22,275 nt of DNA from positions 1-22,275 of the forward strand of contig JAWXBK010000047.1 of NCBI GenBank assembly GCA_034439975.1. The letters are read 5' to 3'. A model generated the notes under the pieces. The model was not told the DNA's origin. It saw only the letters and a program-made list of their open reading frames with translations, and made no database searches. Shown here in pieces: positions 1 through 7,225 of the stretch (its first letter is position 1; each line of letters starts with the position of its first letter). The stretch is from JAWXBK01 sp034439975. Lineage in GTDB: Bacteria > Pseudomonadota > Alphaproteobacteria > Dongiales > Dongiaceae. Made by a program: the position numbers and the translations under genes.

Positions 1-1710
1 CCGCGCCGGCGCGGTCCAGACGATATCCTTCAGGATCTCGCGACTGTTCGGCCCCTGGACCGAGATATTGTGCAACTGGTCGGTCGACGATTTGACCCAG
101 ACCTGCCGCATGCCGCGCTGTTCGGCCAGATCGCGCAGGAATTTGCCGTCATATTCGTCGCCGCCGATCAGGCGATAGCGGTCGGGCCCGAGCCGGAACA
201 CCGTCGCGTCGTCGAGCATGCCGCCATGTTCGTAGCACATCGCCGTATAGACGACTTCGCCGTCGGCTAGCTTGCGGATGTTGCGCGTGCAGGCGAGTTG
301 CAACAGCTCTTCGGCATCCTGGCCGAGCACCTCGAACTTTCGCAGCGCCGAGATATCATAGACGGCAGCTGCTTCGCGACAGGCCCAGTATTCCGCGGTC
401 GGCCCCTCGTTGTTGAAGCGCTGCGGCAGCCAGAAGCCGCGATACTCGGTGAAGTTTCTCGTCAGCGCCGAGGTGCGCGGATGGAACCCGGTCTCGCGGG
501 TCAGTCTCGGTTCGGAATCAGCACTCATCCGGAAAGCCACTCCCCGCGAGAAACTTTCCTTCTCGCCGTAAATTCGCACATGCACGTCGGTCGGGTTCCA
601 CGCATTGGTCGCATCGATATCATCGGGGCAGGCCGACGATCCGCAGACCAGATCGGTCATCGCGCGCATCAGCACATAGTCGCCCGGTCGTGACCAGGGA
701 TCGTTGAGGAAGATCGCATTCTGCGCGTTGACGCCGGTATTGTAGAAAAGATTGATCGCCTGCCAGCCCGGCCGCTTATCGAGTCCGTATGGCGCGAGCA
801 CCTCGTTGAAATTCTCCGAGCAGCTCACATGGCCCGGATAGCCGGCGTCCTCGTAGAATCGTGCCGTGCAGGCGAGCCCGAAACTGTCGTGCCGTCCGCA
901 AGTGTCACGGATCACATCGCAGAGCGGCTGCAGATCGCGATCGAAATATTTCGAGGCAAGGCCCGGCAGCGGATAGAGCGAGCCCATGAAGGTGCGCGTC
1001 GCCGACAGATCGAGGCCGCGCTCGGCGCCATCCTGCAGGCACCGCGCGTTGAAGGCGAGGAAATCCGAACATTGCCGTCCATCGACGTCAATGATCTGGA
1101 TAAACTGACCTTCTTTGACCGTATAGGATTGCGCCGTATTGCGATCGATCCGGTATTCGGCGATGACATCGCCGAGCGGCGGCGGCAAGGGCCGCTCGAC
1201 CCGGTTTTCGATCCTCGCGCGGCGCACGATCGCCAGCAGGTCGGTCGGCGGGTCCTGCTTTTCGAAATCCATCGGCCCGCCGGCGGCATGGACGATGCAG
1301 ATCGCCTCGCGCTCGGCCCGATAGGTGACGCGTTCGCCGGCATGCGTGTCGCCCGGCAGTGGCACGGCGACGCGGTCGATCCCCGCCGGCACGCCATGAT
1401 CGCGCAACACGCGCGCGACATCCTGCGTTTCCTCGGTCCCGATCAGGAGCCGCGCGATGCCGCTCGATGCCGACGAGGCGCTGAGCCCGAGCGCGGCCGG
1501 ATCGGGTTTGCCGTCCGGCGAAAACAGCGCCAGCTCGCAGCGCTGCCTGCCTTCCAGATCGACGATCGCGAGTTCGTCGTCCGGCAGCAGGCGCAACACC
1601 ACAGCACCGCCGCCGCGCACGAAATAGCGCTCGGTTCCCGGCTCGAAGACCGGCATGCCCGGTTCGCGAAAGCGCGGGGTCGGGCGTTCGGACGACGATT
1701 GGACGTTCAA
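1..1710 (-). CDS. DUF1989-aminomethyltransferase (GcvT) fusion, C-terminus cut by window edge
   Basis: About 570 residues are visible and the frame is still open at base 1. Residues about 185-385 are a DUF1989 (urea-carboxylase-associated type) domain: DVDGRQ at 208-213, HDSFGLAC (His274), HVSCSEN (His294, Cys297), INLFYN, SRPGDYV and Cys361-Pro. Such His/Cys sets are metal-ligand candidates. From about residue 405 a GcvT folate-dependent aminomethyltransferase domain begins (FHPRTSALTRNF, then GGMLDD at 496-501 with the acidic pair expected at the active site, then VQGPNSREIL). Residues 25-65 resemble a second, degraded DUF1989 start (DLEGRQ at 51-56). I chose TTG at 1710 because GGAG lies 7 nt upstream; ATG at 1656 is in frame but has no ribosome site. 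It lies 118 nt downstream of the GreA/GreB gene, same strand. Inferred role: transfer of a one-carbon unit from an amine or amino acid to tetrahydrofolate. The substrate cannot be read from the sequence. Confidence 0.85.
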   Translation of the reverse strand, partial: MNVQSSSERPTPRFREPGMPVFEPGTERYFVRGGGAVVLRLLPDDELAIVDLEGRQRCELALFSPDGKPDPAALGLSASSASSGIARLLIGTEETQDVARVLRDHGVPAGIDRVAVPLPGDTHAGERVTYRAEREAICIVHAAGGPMDFEKQDPPTDLLAIVRRARIENRVERPLPPPLGDVIAEYRIDRNTAQSYTVKEGQFIQIIDVDGRQCSDFLAFNARCLQDGAERGLDLSATRTFMGSLYPLPGLASKYFDRDLQPLCDVIRDTCGRHDSFGLACTARFYEDAGYPGHVSCSENFNEVLAPYGLDKRPGWQAINLFYNTGVNAQNAIFLNDPWSRPGDYVLMRAMTDLVCGSSACPDDIDATNAWNPTDVHVRIYGEKESFSRGVAFRMSADSEPRLTRETGFHPRTSALTRNFTEYRGFWLPQRFNNEGPTAEYWACREAAAVYDISALRKFEVLGQDAEELLQLACTRNIRKLADGEVVYTAMCYEHGGMLDDATVFRLGPDRYRLIGGDEYDGKFLRDLAEQRGMRQVWVKSSTDQLHNISVQGPNSREILKDIVWTAPAR

Positions 1711-1828
1711 GAATGCGCTCCGGCTATCTTCCGGCCAAATTTATCAGCATTCGCACGGGCGACCAAACGCGGTCCGGCGGTGGATTGGCGACGTCTCTGG
1801 TCGAACGGCGGTCGCCCGCCGCGCACGG

Positions 1829-2338
1829 TCAGGTGACCGGATACTCGATCGCCGCGATTTCCAGTTCGCGGTCGCCCGCCGGTCGCTCCCACACCACGGA
1901 ATCGCCGACCTTGGCCCCCGTCAGCGCGCGCGCCAACGGCGAGACCCAGCTGATGAGCCCGGCCTCGGGATCGGCCTCGTCCTCGCCGACGATGGTGAAG
2001 TGCCGACGTTCATCGTCCTCGTCGACGGTTGTGACATGGGCGCCGAGGGCCACCTGGTCGTGCGGTTGGCTCGCGGGGTCGATCAGGATCGACCGGTCGA
2101 GGCGTTCCTGCACATAGCGCAGATCACGCTCGACGATCTTTAGCTCTTCCGTATCCATGAGGTCGCCGTCCTGCGCTTCGAGCAGCCGGTGCCGCTCAGC
2201 CTGCAGCGCCTCGACCCGCTCGCGCAGCATCGACTGGCCGCGTGGGGTCACGTGGTTCGGATACGGGCTTTGCGGCCGTTCCGGCAGCTCTTCCGACCCG
2301 GCGTTCTCCGCCCCCTCTTTCACGAAAGCTCGGCTCAT
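1829..2338 (-). CDS. GreA/GreB-family transcription elongation factor
   Basis: The 169-residue protein matches Gre factors, which rescue backtracked RNA polymerase by stimulating transcript cleavage. The N-terminal half has the VTPRGQSMLRERVEAL helix and a predicted coiled coil whose tip is acidic (DGDLMDTEE, then a basic/hydrophobic helix). The C-terminal half is the FKBP-like domain, ending SPLARALTGAKVGDSVVWE and an ELEIAAIEY strand. The first 30 residues (SRAFVKEG, LPERP) are typical of the alphaproteobacterial GreA/GreB homologues that are neither classical GreA nor GreB, so no symbol is given. ATG at 2338 has AGGA about 10 nt upstream and a sigma70-like promoter at 2378-2406. A weak hairpin (1806-1821) lies just after the stop. 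It may be co-transcribed with the DUF1989-GcvT gene, although the 118-nt gap leaves this open. Confidence 0.88.
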   Translation of the reverse strand: MSRAFVKEGAENAGSEELPERPQSPYPNHVTPRGQSMLRERVEALQAERHRLLEAQDGDLMDTEELKIVERDLRYVQERLDRSILIDPASQPHDQVALGAHVTTVDEDDERRHFTIVGEDEADPEAGLISWVSPLARALTGAKVGDSVVWERPAGDRELEIAAIEYPVT

Positions 2339-2359
2339 GCCCGTTTTCCTGCAAAATCG

Positions 2360-2370
2360 TTGTGCAACAA
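2360..2370. promoter_or_regulatory. Putative GntR/FadR-type operator TTGTGCAACAA
   Basis: TTGT-GCA-ACAA fits the TNGTNNNACNA pattern described for FadR-subfamily GntR regulators. It sits at the predicted start of transcription of the leftward GreA/GreB promoter, between that gene and the SMP-30 operon. No GntR gene is in the window, and an 11-bp match can occur by chance. Confidence 0.3.
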
Positions 2371-2377
2371 TGGATTA

Positions 2378-2406
2378 AATATAGGTACTCTGGGGCTCGC
2401 TGCGAA
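2378..2406 (-). promoter_or_regulatory. Sigma70-like promoter for the GreA/GreB gene
   Basis: On the minus strand TTCGCA (2406-2401) and TATATT (2383-2378) are separated by exactly 17 nt. They match the -35 and -10 consensus at 4/6 and 5/6 positions. The predicted start near 2371 gives a leader of about 32 nt before ATG 2338. This is an AT-rich patch in an otherwise GC-rich window. Confidence 0.5.
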
Positions 2407-2433
2407 GGGGCCCGGCAACAAGGAAAAAAGACG

Positions 2434-3312
2434 GTGGGAAACGTCCATCTGGCCTGCGATGCGAAAGCCATACTGGGCGAAGGACCGATCTGGTCGCCCG
2501 CGGAGCGCCGTCTCTACTGGCTCGATCTGACCGCACCTGCCATCTGGCAGTTCGATCCGGCCAGCGGTCGTAACGAACCAGTCACAGCCGCCCTTGACGG
2601 CTATATCGGCGGCATGGTGGCCCGGGCGAGTGGCGGGTTCGTCCTCGTCGACCATCGCGGGCTGCATACCCTCGATCCCGCCAGCGGTCGCGTCGAGCGA
2701 CTGGGCGCTTTGGCGCCGAACCGGCCCGATACCGTCTTCAACGACGCCAAATGCGACCGGATGGGCGCGCTCTGGACTGGCACCAAGCATGACGGCGAGC
2801 GCGACCCGGTCGGCGGGCTCTATCGGTTCAACGCGGATCGCAGCTCGGATGCGATCGACGATGGGTTCATCTGCGCCAACGGTCCGGCCTTCAGTCCCAA
2901 TGGCGGTATCGCCTATTTCGCCGACAGCAACACACGGCGGATCTATCGCTACGAGATCGACACGGAGGCCAACAGGATCGGCCCACGCCAGAGCTTCGCG
3001 CTCGTCGATCCGGCCGACGGTGAACCGGACGGCATGACCGTCGACGCCGAAGGCTGTCTCTGGGTCGCGCTCTGGGGTGGATGGCGCGTACGGCGCTACA
3101 CGCCGGATGGACGTATCGAAAGCGAGATCCGCGTGCCGGTGCCGCAGCCAACCTCGCCTGCCTTCGGCGGCGCCGACATGCGCACCCTCTTCGTCACCTC
3201 GGCGCGGCGCGACCTCGACGCGGCGGCGCTTGCCGCGGCGCCGCTCTCGGGCGGTGTGTTTGCCATCGATACCGACACCAGCGGATTGATCGAGCCGCGC
3301 TTCGCCGGATGA
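2434..3312 (+). CDS. SMP-30/gluconolactonase/LRE family lactonase
   Basis: The 292-residue protein is a six-bladed beta-propeller of the SMP-30/gluconolactonase family, which hydrolyses sugar or related lactones using one divalent metal. The four expected metal/substrate residues are all visible at nearly the positions known from human SMP-30: Glu16 (LGEGPIW), Asn103 (VFNDAKCD), Asn149 (FICANGPAFSPNG) and Asp199 (EPDGMTVD). The frame is open further upstream, but GTG 2434 is chosen because homology begins right after it and AAGGA lies about 9 nt upstream. The earlier in-frame codons overlap the divergent gene and its promoter. No signal peptide, so cytoplasmic. Its stop overlaps the next ATG by 4 nt (ATGA), so the two genes are translationally coupled. 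The true lactone is unknown; many members are annotated as gluconolactonase without proof. Confidence 0.9.
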   Translation: MGNVHLACDAKAILGEGPIWSPAERRLYWLDLTAPAIWQFDPASGRNEPVTAALDGYIGGMVARASGGFVLVDHRGLHTLDPASGRVERLGALAPNRPDTVFNDAKCDRMGALWTGTKHDGERDPVGGLYRFNADRSSDAIDDGFICANGPAFSPNGGIAYFADSNTRRIYRYEIDTEANRIGPRQSFALVDPADGEPDGMTVDAEGCLWVALWGGWRVRRYTPDGRIESEIRVPVPQPTSPAFGGADMRTLFVTSARRDLDAAALAAAPLSGGVFAIDTDTSGLIEPRFAG

Positions 3313-4493
3313 GCCATCCGGAGGAATACGATGTCGCGATCGTCGGCGGCGGCGTGATCGGTAGCGCGATCGCGTATTTCCTGGCGAGCAACGACGATTT
3401 CAAAGGCCGCATCGCCGTCGTCGAGCAGGATTCCACCTACGAAACGGCGGCAACCGCTCGCTCCGTCGGCGGCATCCGCCAGCAATTCTCGACGCCCGAG
3501 AATATTCTCATGTCGCAGTTTGGCGGCGCGTTCGTGCGCGATGCCGACCGGCATCTCTCGGTCGACGGCGCGCCACTGCATCTGCCTTTTGTCGAGAACG
3601 GATACCTGTTTCTCGCATCCGACACGGGCATGCCGATCCTGCGCGCCAATCATGAAACACAGATCGCGCTCGGCGCCGATGTCGCCTTGCTCGACCCTGT
3701 TGCGCTCGGTCACCGATTTCCCTGGCTCAATGTCGAGGGTCTCGCCGGCGGTTCGTTCGGGCTCTCGGGCGAAGGCTGGACCGATCCGTACAGTCTGATG
3801 CAGGCCTTCCGGCAGAAGTCGATCGCGCTCGGCGTCGACTGGATCAAGGAGAGCGTGGTCGGGCTCGACCTCGCCGGCGGCCATGTCAAAGCACTGCGGC
3901 TCGGCAGCGGCGAGAAACTCGCCTGCGGGCACGCGGTCAGTGCGGCGGGCTGGCATGCGGCGAAGATCGCCGCGATGGCGGGCATCGATCTGCCGGTGCG
4001 TCCGCGCAAGCGTCTGGTCTTCGTCTTTGCCTGTCGCGAGCCGCTCGAACGTGTGCCGCTGACGATCGATCCGAGCGGCGTCTATTTCCGGCCCGAGGGT
4101 GCGACCTATCTCTGCGGCGTGTCGCCGCCGGCCGACCGGGACCCCGATTGCGTCGATTTCGAGATCGATTATTCGCTCTACGAGGAGACGATCTGGCCGA
4201 CACTCGCGGCGCGCGTCCCTACCTTCGAGGCGATCCGCCTCGAGCGCGCCTGGGCCGGCCATTACGACTATAACCTGCTGGATCAGAACGCGATTTTGGG
4301 CGCCCACCCGGCCGTCGACAACCTCCTGTTCGCAACCGGTTTCAGCGGGCACGGGCTGCAGCAATCGCCCGCCACAGGCCGTGCCGTTGCGGAACTGGTC
4401 ACCTACGGCGAATATCGGTCGCTCGATCTCCGACGGTTTGGTTTTACGCGCATCCTGGCGCAGGAACCGCTGCGGGAGAGCAACGTCGTCTGA
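3309..4493 (+). CDS. FAD-dependent oxidoreductase of the DAO family (sarcosine/glycine-oxidase-like)
   Basis: The 394-residue protein starts with a Rossmann dinucleotide fold (DVAIVGGGVIGSAIAYFLAS, residues 8-27). It continues with ARSVGGIRQQFS, a pattern shared with sarcosine oxidase, dimethylglycine dehydrogenase and FOXRED1-type enzymes, and closes with the FAD-binding LLFATGFSGHGLQQSPATGR segment. Family chemistry is oxidation of a C-N bond in an amino acid or N-methyl amine, giving an imine and reduced flavin. There is no folate domain in this chain; the DUF1989-GcvT protein encoded divergently could supply one. ATG 3309 overlaps the upstream stop, and the double-ACT gene follows after 23 nt, so the three genes form one operon. 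D-amino acids, sarcosine or proline-like substrates are all possible. Confidence 0.88.
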   Translation: MSHPEEYDVAIVGGGVIGSAIAYFLASNDDFKGRIAVVEQDSTYETAATARSVGGIRQQFSTPENILMSQFGGAFVRDADRHLSVDGAPLHLPFVENGYLFLASDTGMPILRANHETQIALGADVALLDPVALGHRFPWLNVEGLAGGSFGLSGEGWTDPYSLMQAFRQKSIALGVDWIKESVVGLDLAGGHVKALRLGSGEKLACGHAVSAAGWHAAKIAAMAGIDLPVRPRKRLVFVFACREPLERVPLTIDPSGVYFRPEGATYLCGVSPPADRDPDCVDFEIDYSLYEETIWPTLAARVPTFEAIRLERAWAGHYDYNLLDQNAILGAHPAVDNLLFATGFSGHGLQQSPATGRAVAELVTYGEYRSLDLRRFGFTRILAQEPLRESNVV

Positions 4494-4516
4494 GGCCCCT
4501 CAGGGAGACCACCACC

Positions 4517-5050
4517 ATGCCCGTCAAGGCGCTCATTTCAATCATCGGCGAAGACCGCACCGGGCTGATCGCCGGCATCGCCGGACGGCTCTACGATCTC
4601 GGCGTCAATCTCGGCGACACGAACTTCGCCGTGCTGGGTTCGGCCGCCGAATACACGTCGGTCTGCGAATTGCCTGAGGGCCTCACGCTCAATGCCATCG
4701 AGCGCGATCTGCGCGGGCTGCCCCTTCTCGCCAGCGCCGCTGTCAGCGTCACGCCATTCACCTACGGCATGATGCACGGGCCGGCCGCCCGCATCACGCA
4801 CAAGATCGAGATGGCCGGACTCGACAGCCCGGGCCTCATCGCGCGGATTTCCGAAGCATTCGGCGCATTCGGCGCGAACATCGTTCGGCTCAATTCGGAG
4901 CGCGAAGCCGGCGCCGACGGGCTGCGTTACATCACGCGCATCGATGTCTGGATTCCTGCGGCCAAGACCAGCGCCTGCCTTGCGACCGTCGCGAACACGG
5001 CGCAACAGCTTAGCCTCACGTTCAACTGTCAGGAAGTCGCGTCGGATTGA
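4517..5050 (+). CDS. Double ACT-domain protein, glycine cleavage repressor (GcvR)-like
   Basis: The 177-residue protein has two ACT domains, about residues 4-80 (LISIIGEDRTGLIAGIAGRL) and 92-172 (KIEMAGLDSPGLIARISEAF). This is the layout of GcvR, which in enterobacteria senses glycine and antagonises the activator GcvA. No DNA-binding domain is present, so any regulatory effect must go through a partner. ATG 4517 is preceded by GGGAG. It is the last gene of the SMP-30/oxidoreductase operon and lies close to a GcvT-containing gene, so sensing an amino acid handled by this locus is a reasonable inference. A more general amino-acid-sensing role is equally possible. Confidence 0.85.
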   Translation: MPVKALISIIGEDRTGLIAGIAGRLYDLGVNLGDTNFAVLGSAAEYTSVCELPEGLTLNAIERDLRGLPLLASAAVSVTPFTYGMMHGPAARITHKIEMAGLDSPGLIARISEAFGAFGANIVRLNSEREAGADGLRYITRIDVWIPAAKTSACLATVANTAQQLSLTFNCQEVASD

Positions 5051-5068
5051 ACCGACGCGGCTTGTCTT
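5039..5068 (+). terminator. Possible intrinsic terminator overlapping the ACT gene stop
   Basis: A 7-bp perfect stem (5039-5045 GCGTCGG with 5052-5058 CCGACGC) has a 6-nt loop holding the TGA stop and is followed by GGCTTGTCTT. The U-tract is imperfect. It lies between convergent genes, where a terminator is expected. Confidence 0.35.
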
Positions 5069-5552
5069 ACTGCTGTACCACCACGCAGGCGAGGTTGCTC
5101 TTCGCCGCGTTGACGTCGGTCGCAACCATGCGCCGGTTTGCGCAGCGCTCGTTGTACACGGCCACCGTCTCGTTGAAGGCACGCGACATCGAATAATAGT
5201 TGGGCGTCAGGTCTCGCCGCAGCATGTCACGGATCTGGTTCGACTCGTAGATCATGCGCTTGATCTGTTCCTGCGCCGTCAAATCGTCGGGTGAAATGGT
5301 CACGCGAAGCGCTTCGATTTCGCCTTCACGCTGAGCCAGCGACATCTGGCGCTCGTTTACCATCGCCCGAAGCGCATCGAGCTCGGGGCGCGTGGCATCG
5401 ATCTGCTGCTGCTGACACATGCAGAACCGGATCTCGTCCACAGAAAGCGGCGGAGTGCTGGATTGCGCCTGCGCGGCGACGGGCGCCGCAAACGCGATGG
5501 CCGCCAGGGCGGCCGCAAACGCCAGACGGCGCGTCGTTCGTTCAATCGTCAT
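5067..5552 (-). CDS. Secreted four-cysteine coiled-coil protein of unknown function
   Basis: I do not recognise this 161-residue protein. Residues 1-30 form a clear Sec signal peptide (basic start, Ala-rich core, VAAQAQ before the likely cleavage), so the mature protein should be periplasmic. It has four cysteines: Cys44 and Cys46 in a CMC motif, then Cys137 and Cys156. That even number suggests two disulfides joining the ends of a helical rod. Residues 56-115 are rich in Glu, Gln, Arg and Leu with coiled-coil spacing. Three glutamines precede (QQQQ at 47-50) and two end the protein. ATG 5552 is chosen because a near-perfect GGAGGAG lies 6 nt upstream; the frame continues upstream but without a signal sequence at its start. 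It is convergent with the ACT gene (16-nt gap) and downstream of the glycosyltransferase on the same strand. Confidence 0.75.
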   Translation of the reverse strand: MTIERTTRRLAFAAALAAIAFAAPVAAQAQSSTPPLSVDEIRFCMCQQQQIDATRPELDALRAMVNERQMSLAQREGEIEALRVTISPDDLTAQEQIKRMIYESNQIRDMLRRDLTPNYYSMSRAFNETVAVYNERCANRRMVATDVNAAKSNLACVVVQQ

Positions 5553-5685
5553 CGGTCTCTCCTCCGCTTGCGGCTGATCACCGCCCGGCCCGGACAAGTA
5601 GTATCCGGAACCGGGACAACCGGTGCGCCGCCGGTTTGTTCCCTGCACCCATCGTACCCGTCTCGGGCGTCTTCGCCATCCCGAG

Positions 5686-7032
5686 TCAGCGGCGACGCGC
5701 CTTCGGCAGATTGCTGGGCCGCCGACTTTTCTTACGAACTGGTGGCATTTGTATGGCAGCCGCCGCAATAGCAGGTTCCGCGGCCGATTGTGTGGCAAGC
5801 GATGCCGTGGGAGTCCGCCCGGCTGCCAGGTCTTCGAGGAGCTTTGAATGCTTCGGCAGCAGGTCTTTCAACGCGTAGCGTTCGACGATCGTCTCGCGTG
5901 CCGCCTTCCGCAGCGCCGCATGCCGGTCGCGATGGTCGAGTGCCTCCTCGATCCGGTCTGCCAGTTGCGAAGGCGAGAAGAAATCGACCAGCAAACCGTT
6001 CTTGCCGTCTTCCATGACTTCGCGAACCGGGTCGGTATCGGATGCGACGATCAGACATCCCGTCGCCAGCGATTCCATCAGCGACCAGGACAGTACAAAC
6101 GGGATAGTCATGTAGACATGCACGGACGACGCCTGAAGCACCTTCAGATAGTCGTCGTACGGCAGATGGCCGGTGAAATGCAGGCGCGACTGGTCGATAT
6201 CCTTCAACTCGTCGAGCAGCTTTTTCTTGTAGCTCTGCCCCTGCGGCAGCTTCTTGCCATAGGCCACGCGATCCGTACCGACGACGACCGTCTGCAAATT
6301 GGGCCGGCGCTTCTGCAGCAGGGCCACGGCGTGCATGAATTGCGGGAATCCGCGATAGGGTTCCATGCCGCGCGTCGCGTAGGTGAGAATCTCATCGGCG
6401 CCGCTCAGATCGAGATTGATGTTCGGAAACACGAGCTTTGCTGCGGGATCCGGCTTGAAGAAATCGGTATCGATCCCGTCATGCATCACGCTGATCTTCG
6501 AGCGGAACAGCGGCGGAATCTTGCTTGCCTGGAACGTCGTCGGGCAGATACCCCAGTCGCAATTCACCAGGTCCATGATGATCGGGATGTTGCGGGTGCG
6601 GACGCGGCACATATCGTCGTAGCTGACTTTGCCGCGCGTGAAGAAATCGACGTCGGAATCCCGCGCGTGATAAAACCACTCGAAGTAGGAAAGCTGCCGC
6701 GCCTCGGGAAAGAGGTCCTTGACGTAAAGCGTACAGCCCCATCCGGAATGCCCGCAGATCACATCCGGTACAAATCCCTTCTTGCGCAGATCGGACAGCG
6801 CGCGGAACACACCCTGCGCCTCGAGCACGGCGAGCTCGGTGTTGCGCAGATAATGGTGCGTTTCCTTGCTCGCCTCGCGCGTCGCCTTGTAATAGACCCG
6901 CGACACGCCAGGCAGCGACCTCTTGTTATCGAAGGATGCGCCGACGATCTGGTTGTTCTTGTTCGCAGCAAGCGCGGCCGCGACATGCTTGAACTGCGCC
7001 GGGAAGTTGTTGTGTAGAAACAGAACGCGCAT
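5686..7032 (-). CDS. GT-B glycosyltransferase, family 4
   Basis: The 448-residue protein begins MRVLFLHNNFPAQFKHVA, the N-terminal strand and loop of a GT4/GT1-type GT-B enzyme. It continues with the acceptor domain, then a C-terminal donor domain from about residue 215 (YATRGMEPYRGFPQF; VVVGTDR; LHFTGHLPYDDYLKVLQ). The region equivalent to the EX7E motif reads IPFVLSWSLMESLATG: the second Glu (Glu320) is present, but the first is replaced by Phe312, as far as I can align it. The last 45 residues are an Ala/Pro/Arg/Lys-rich tail unlikely to be catalytic. No membrane segment. ATG 7032 has no convincing ribosome site. It is isolated, with no other polysaccharide genes nearby, so the acceptor cannot be inferred. 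Confidence 0.88.
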   Translation of the reverse strand: MRVLFLHNNFPAQFKHVAAALAANKNNQIVGASFDNKRSLPGVSRVYYKATREASKETHHYLRNTELAVLEAQGVFRALSDLRKKGFVPDVICGHSGWGCTLYVKDLFPEARQLSYFEWFYHARDSDVDFFTRGKVSYDDMCRVRTRNIPIIMDLVNCDWGICPTTFQASKIPPLFRSKISVMHDGIDTDFFKPDPAAKLVFPNINLDLSGADEILTYATRGMEPYRGFPQFMHAVALLQKRRPNLQTVVVGTDRVAYGKKLPQGQSYKKKLLDELKDIDQSRLHFTGHLPYDDYLKVLQASSVHVYMTIPFVLSWSLMESLATGCLIVASDTDPVREVMEDGKNGLLVDFFSPSQLADRIEEALDHRDRHAALRKAARETIVERYALKDLLPKHSKLLEDLAAGRTPTASLATQSAAEPAIAAAAIQMPPVRKKSRRPSNLPKARRR

Positions 7033-7154
7033 CGATAACCCATGCTTTCGTCGCCGCGCCGGCCGCGCGACCGGAGTTTAACCAGCCGGTGCCCTGATTT
7101 ACCCGGTTTCTCCGGTCATTGCATCCCCGGCCGTTGGGGACCGGAATACGCGGG

Positions 7155-7184
7155 CTGGCCGGCTCGATTCGGCAATCATATAGT
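7155..7184 (+). promoter_or_regulatory. Possible promoter for the DadA-like gene
   Basis: TATAGT (7179-7184) matches the -10 consensus at 5/6. The -35 candidate CTGGCC (7155-7160) is poor, with an 18-nt spacer. The predicted leader is about 35 nt. The 193-nt divergent gap to the glycosyltransferase gene otherwise shows only short GC hairpins. Confidence 0.3.
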
Positions 7185-7225
7185 CGGCCGCCGACGCCGT
7201 GCGCGGCAATGAGGGAGCTTCACGG

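Noticed and set aside
829..1836. Long plus-strand open frame (335 codons) opposite the DUF1989-GcvT gene.
   Set aside because: It is codon-aligned antisense to a well-supported protein. Its translation is Arg/Ala/Asp-rich without any domain, as expected for a shadow frame in high-GC DNA.
2242..2433. Upstream in-frame extension of the SMP-30 gene to ATG 2242.
   Set aside because: It would overlap the GreA/GreB gene and its promoter and adds non-homologous sequence. GTG 2434 has a ribosome site.
3096..4364. Minus-strand open frame of 422 codons opposite the FAD oxidoreductase gene.
   Set aside because: Shadow of a confident FAD-enzyme gene, with no recognisable motif and no ribosome site.
5848..7017. 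Plus-strand open frame of 389 codons opposite the glycosyltransferase gene.
   Set aside because: Antisense shadow; the minus strand encodes a recognisable GT-B protein.
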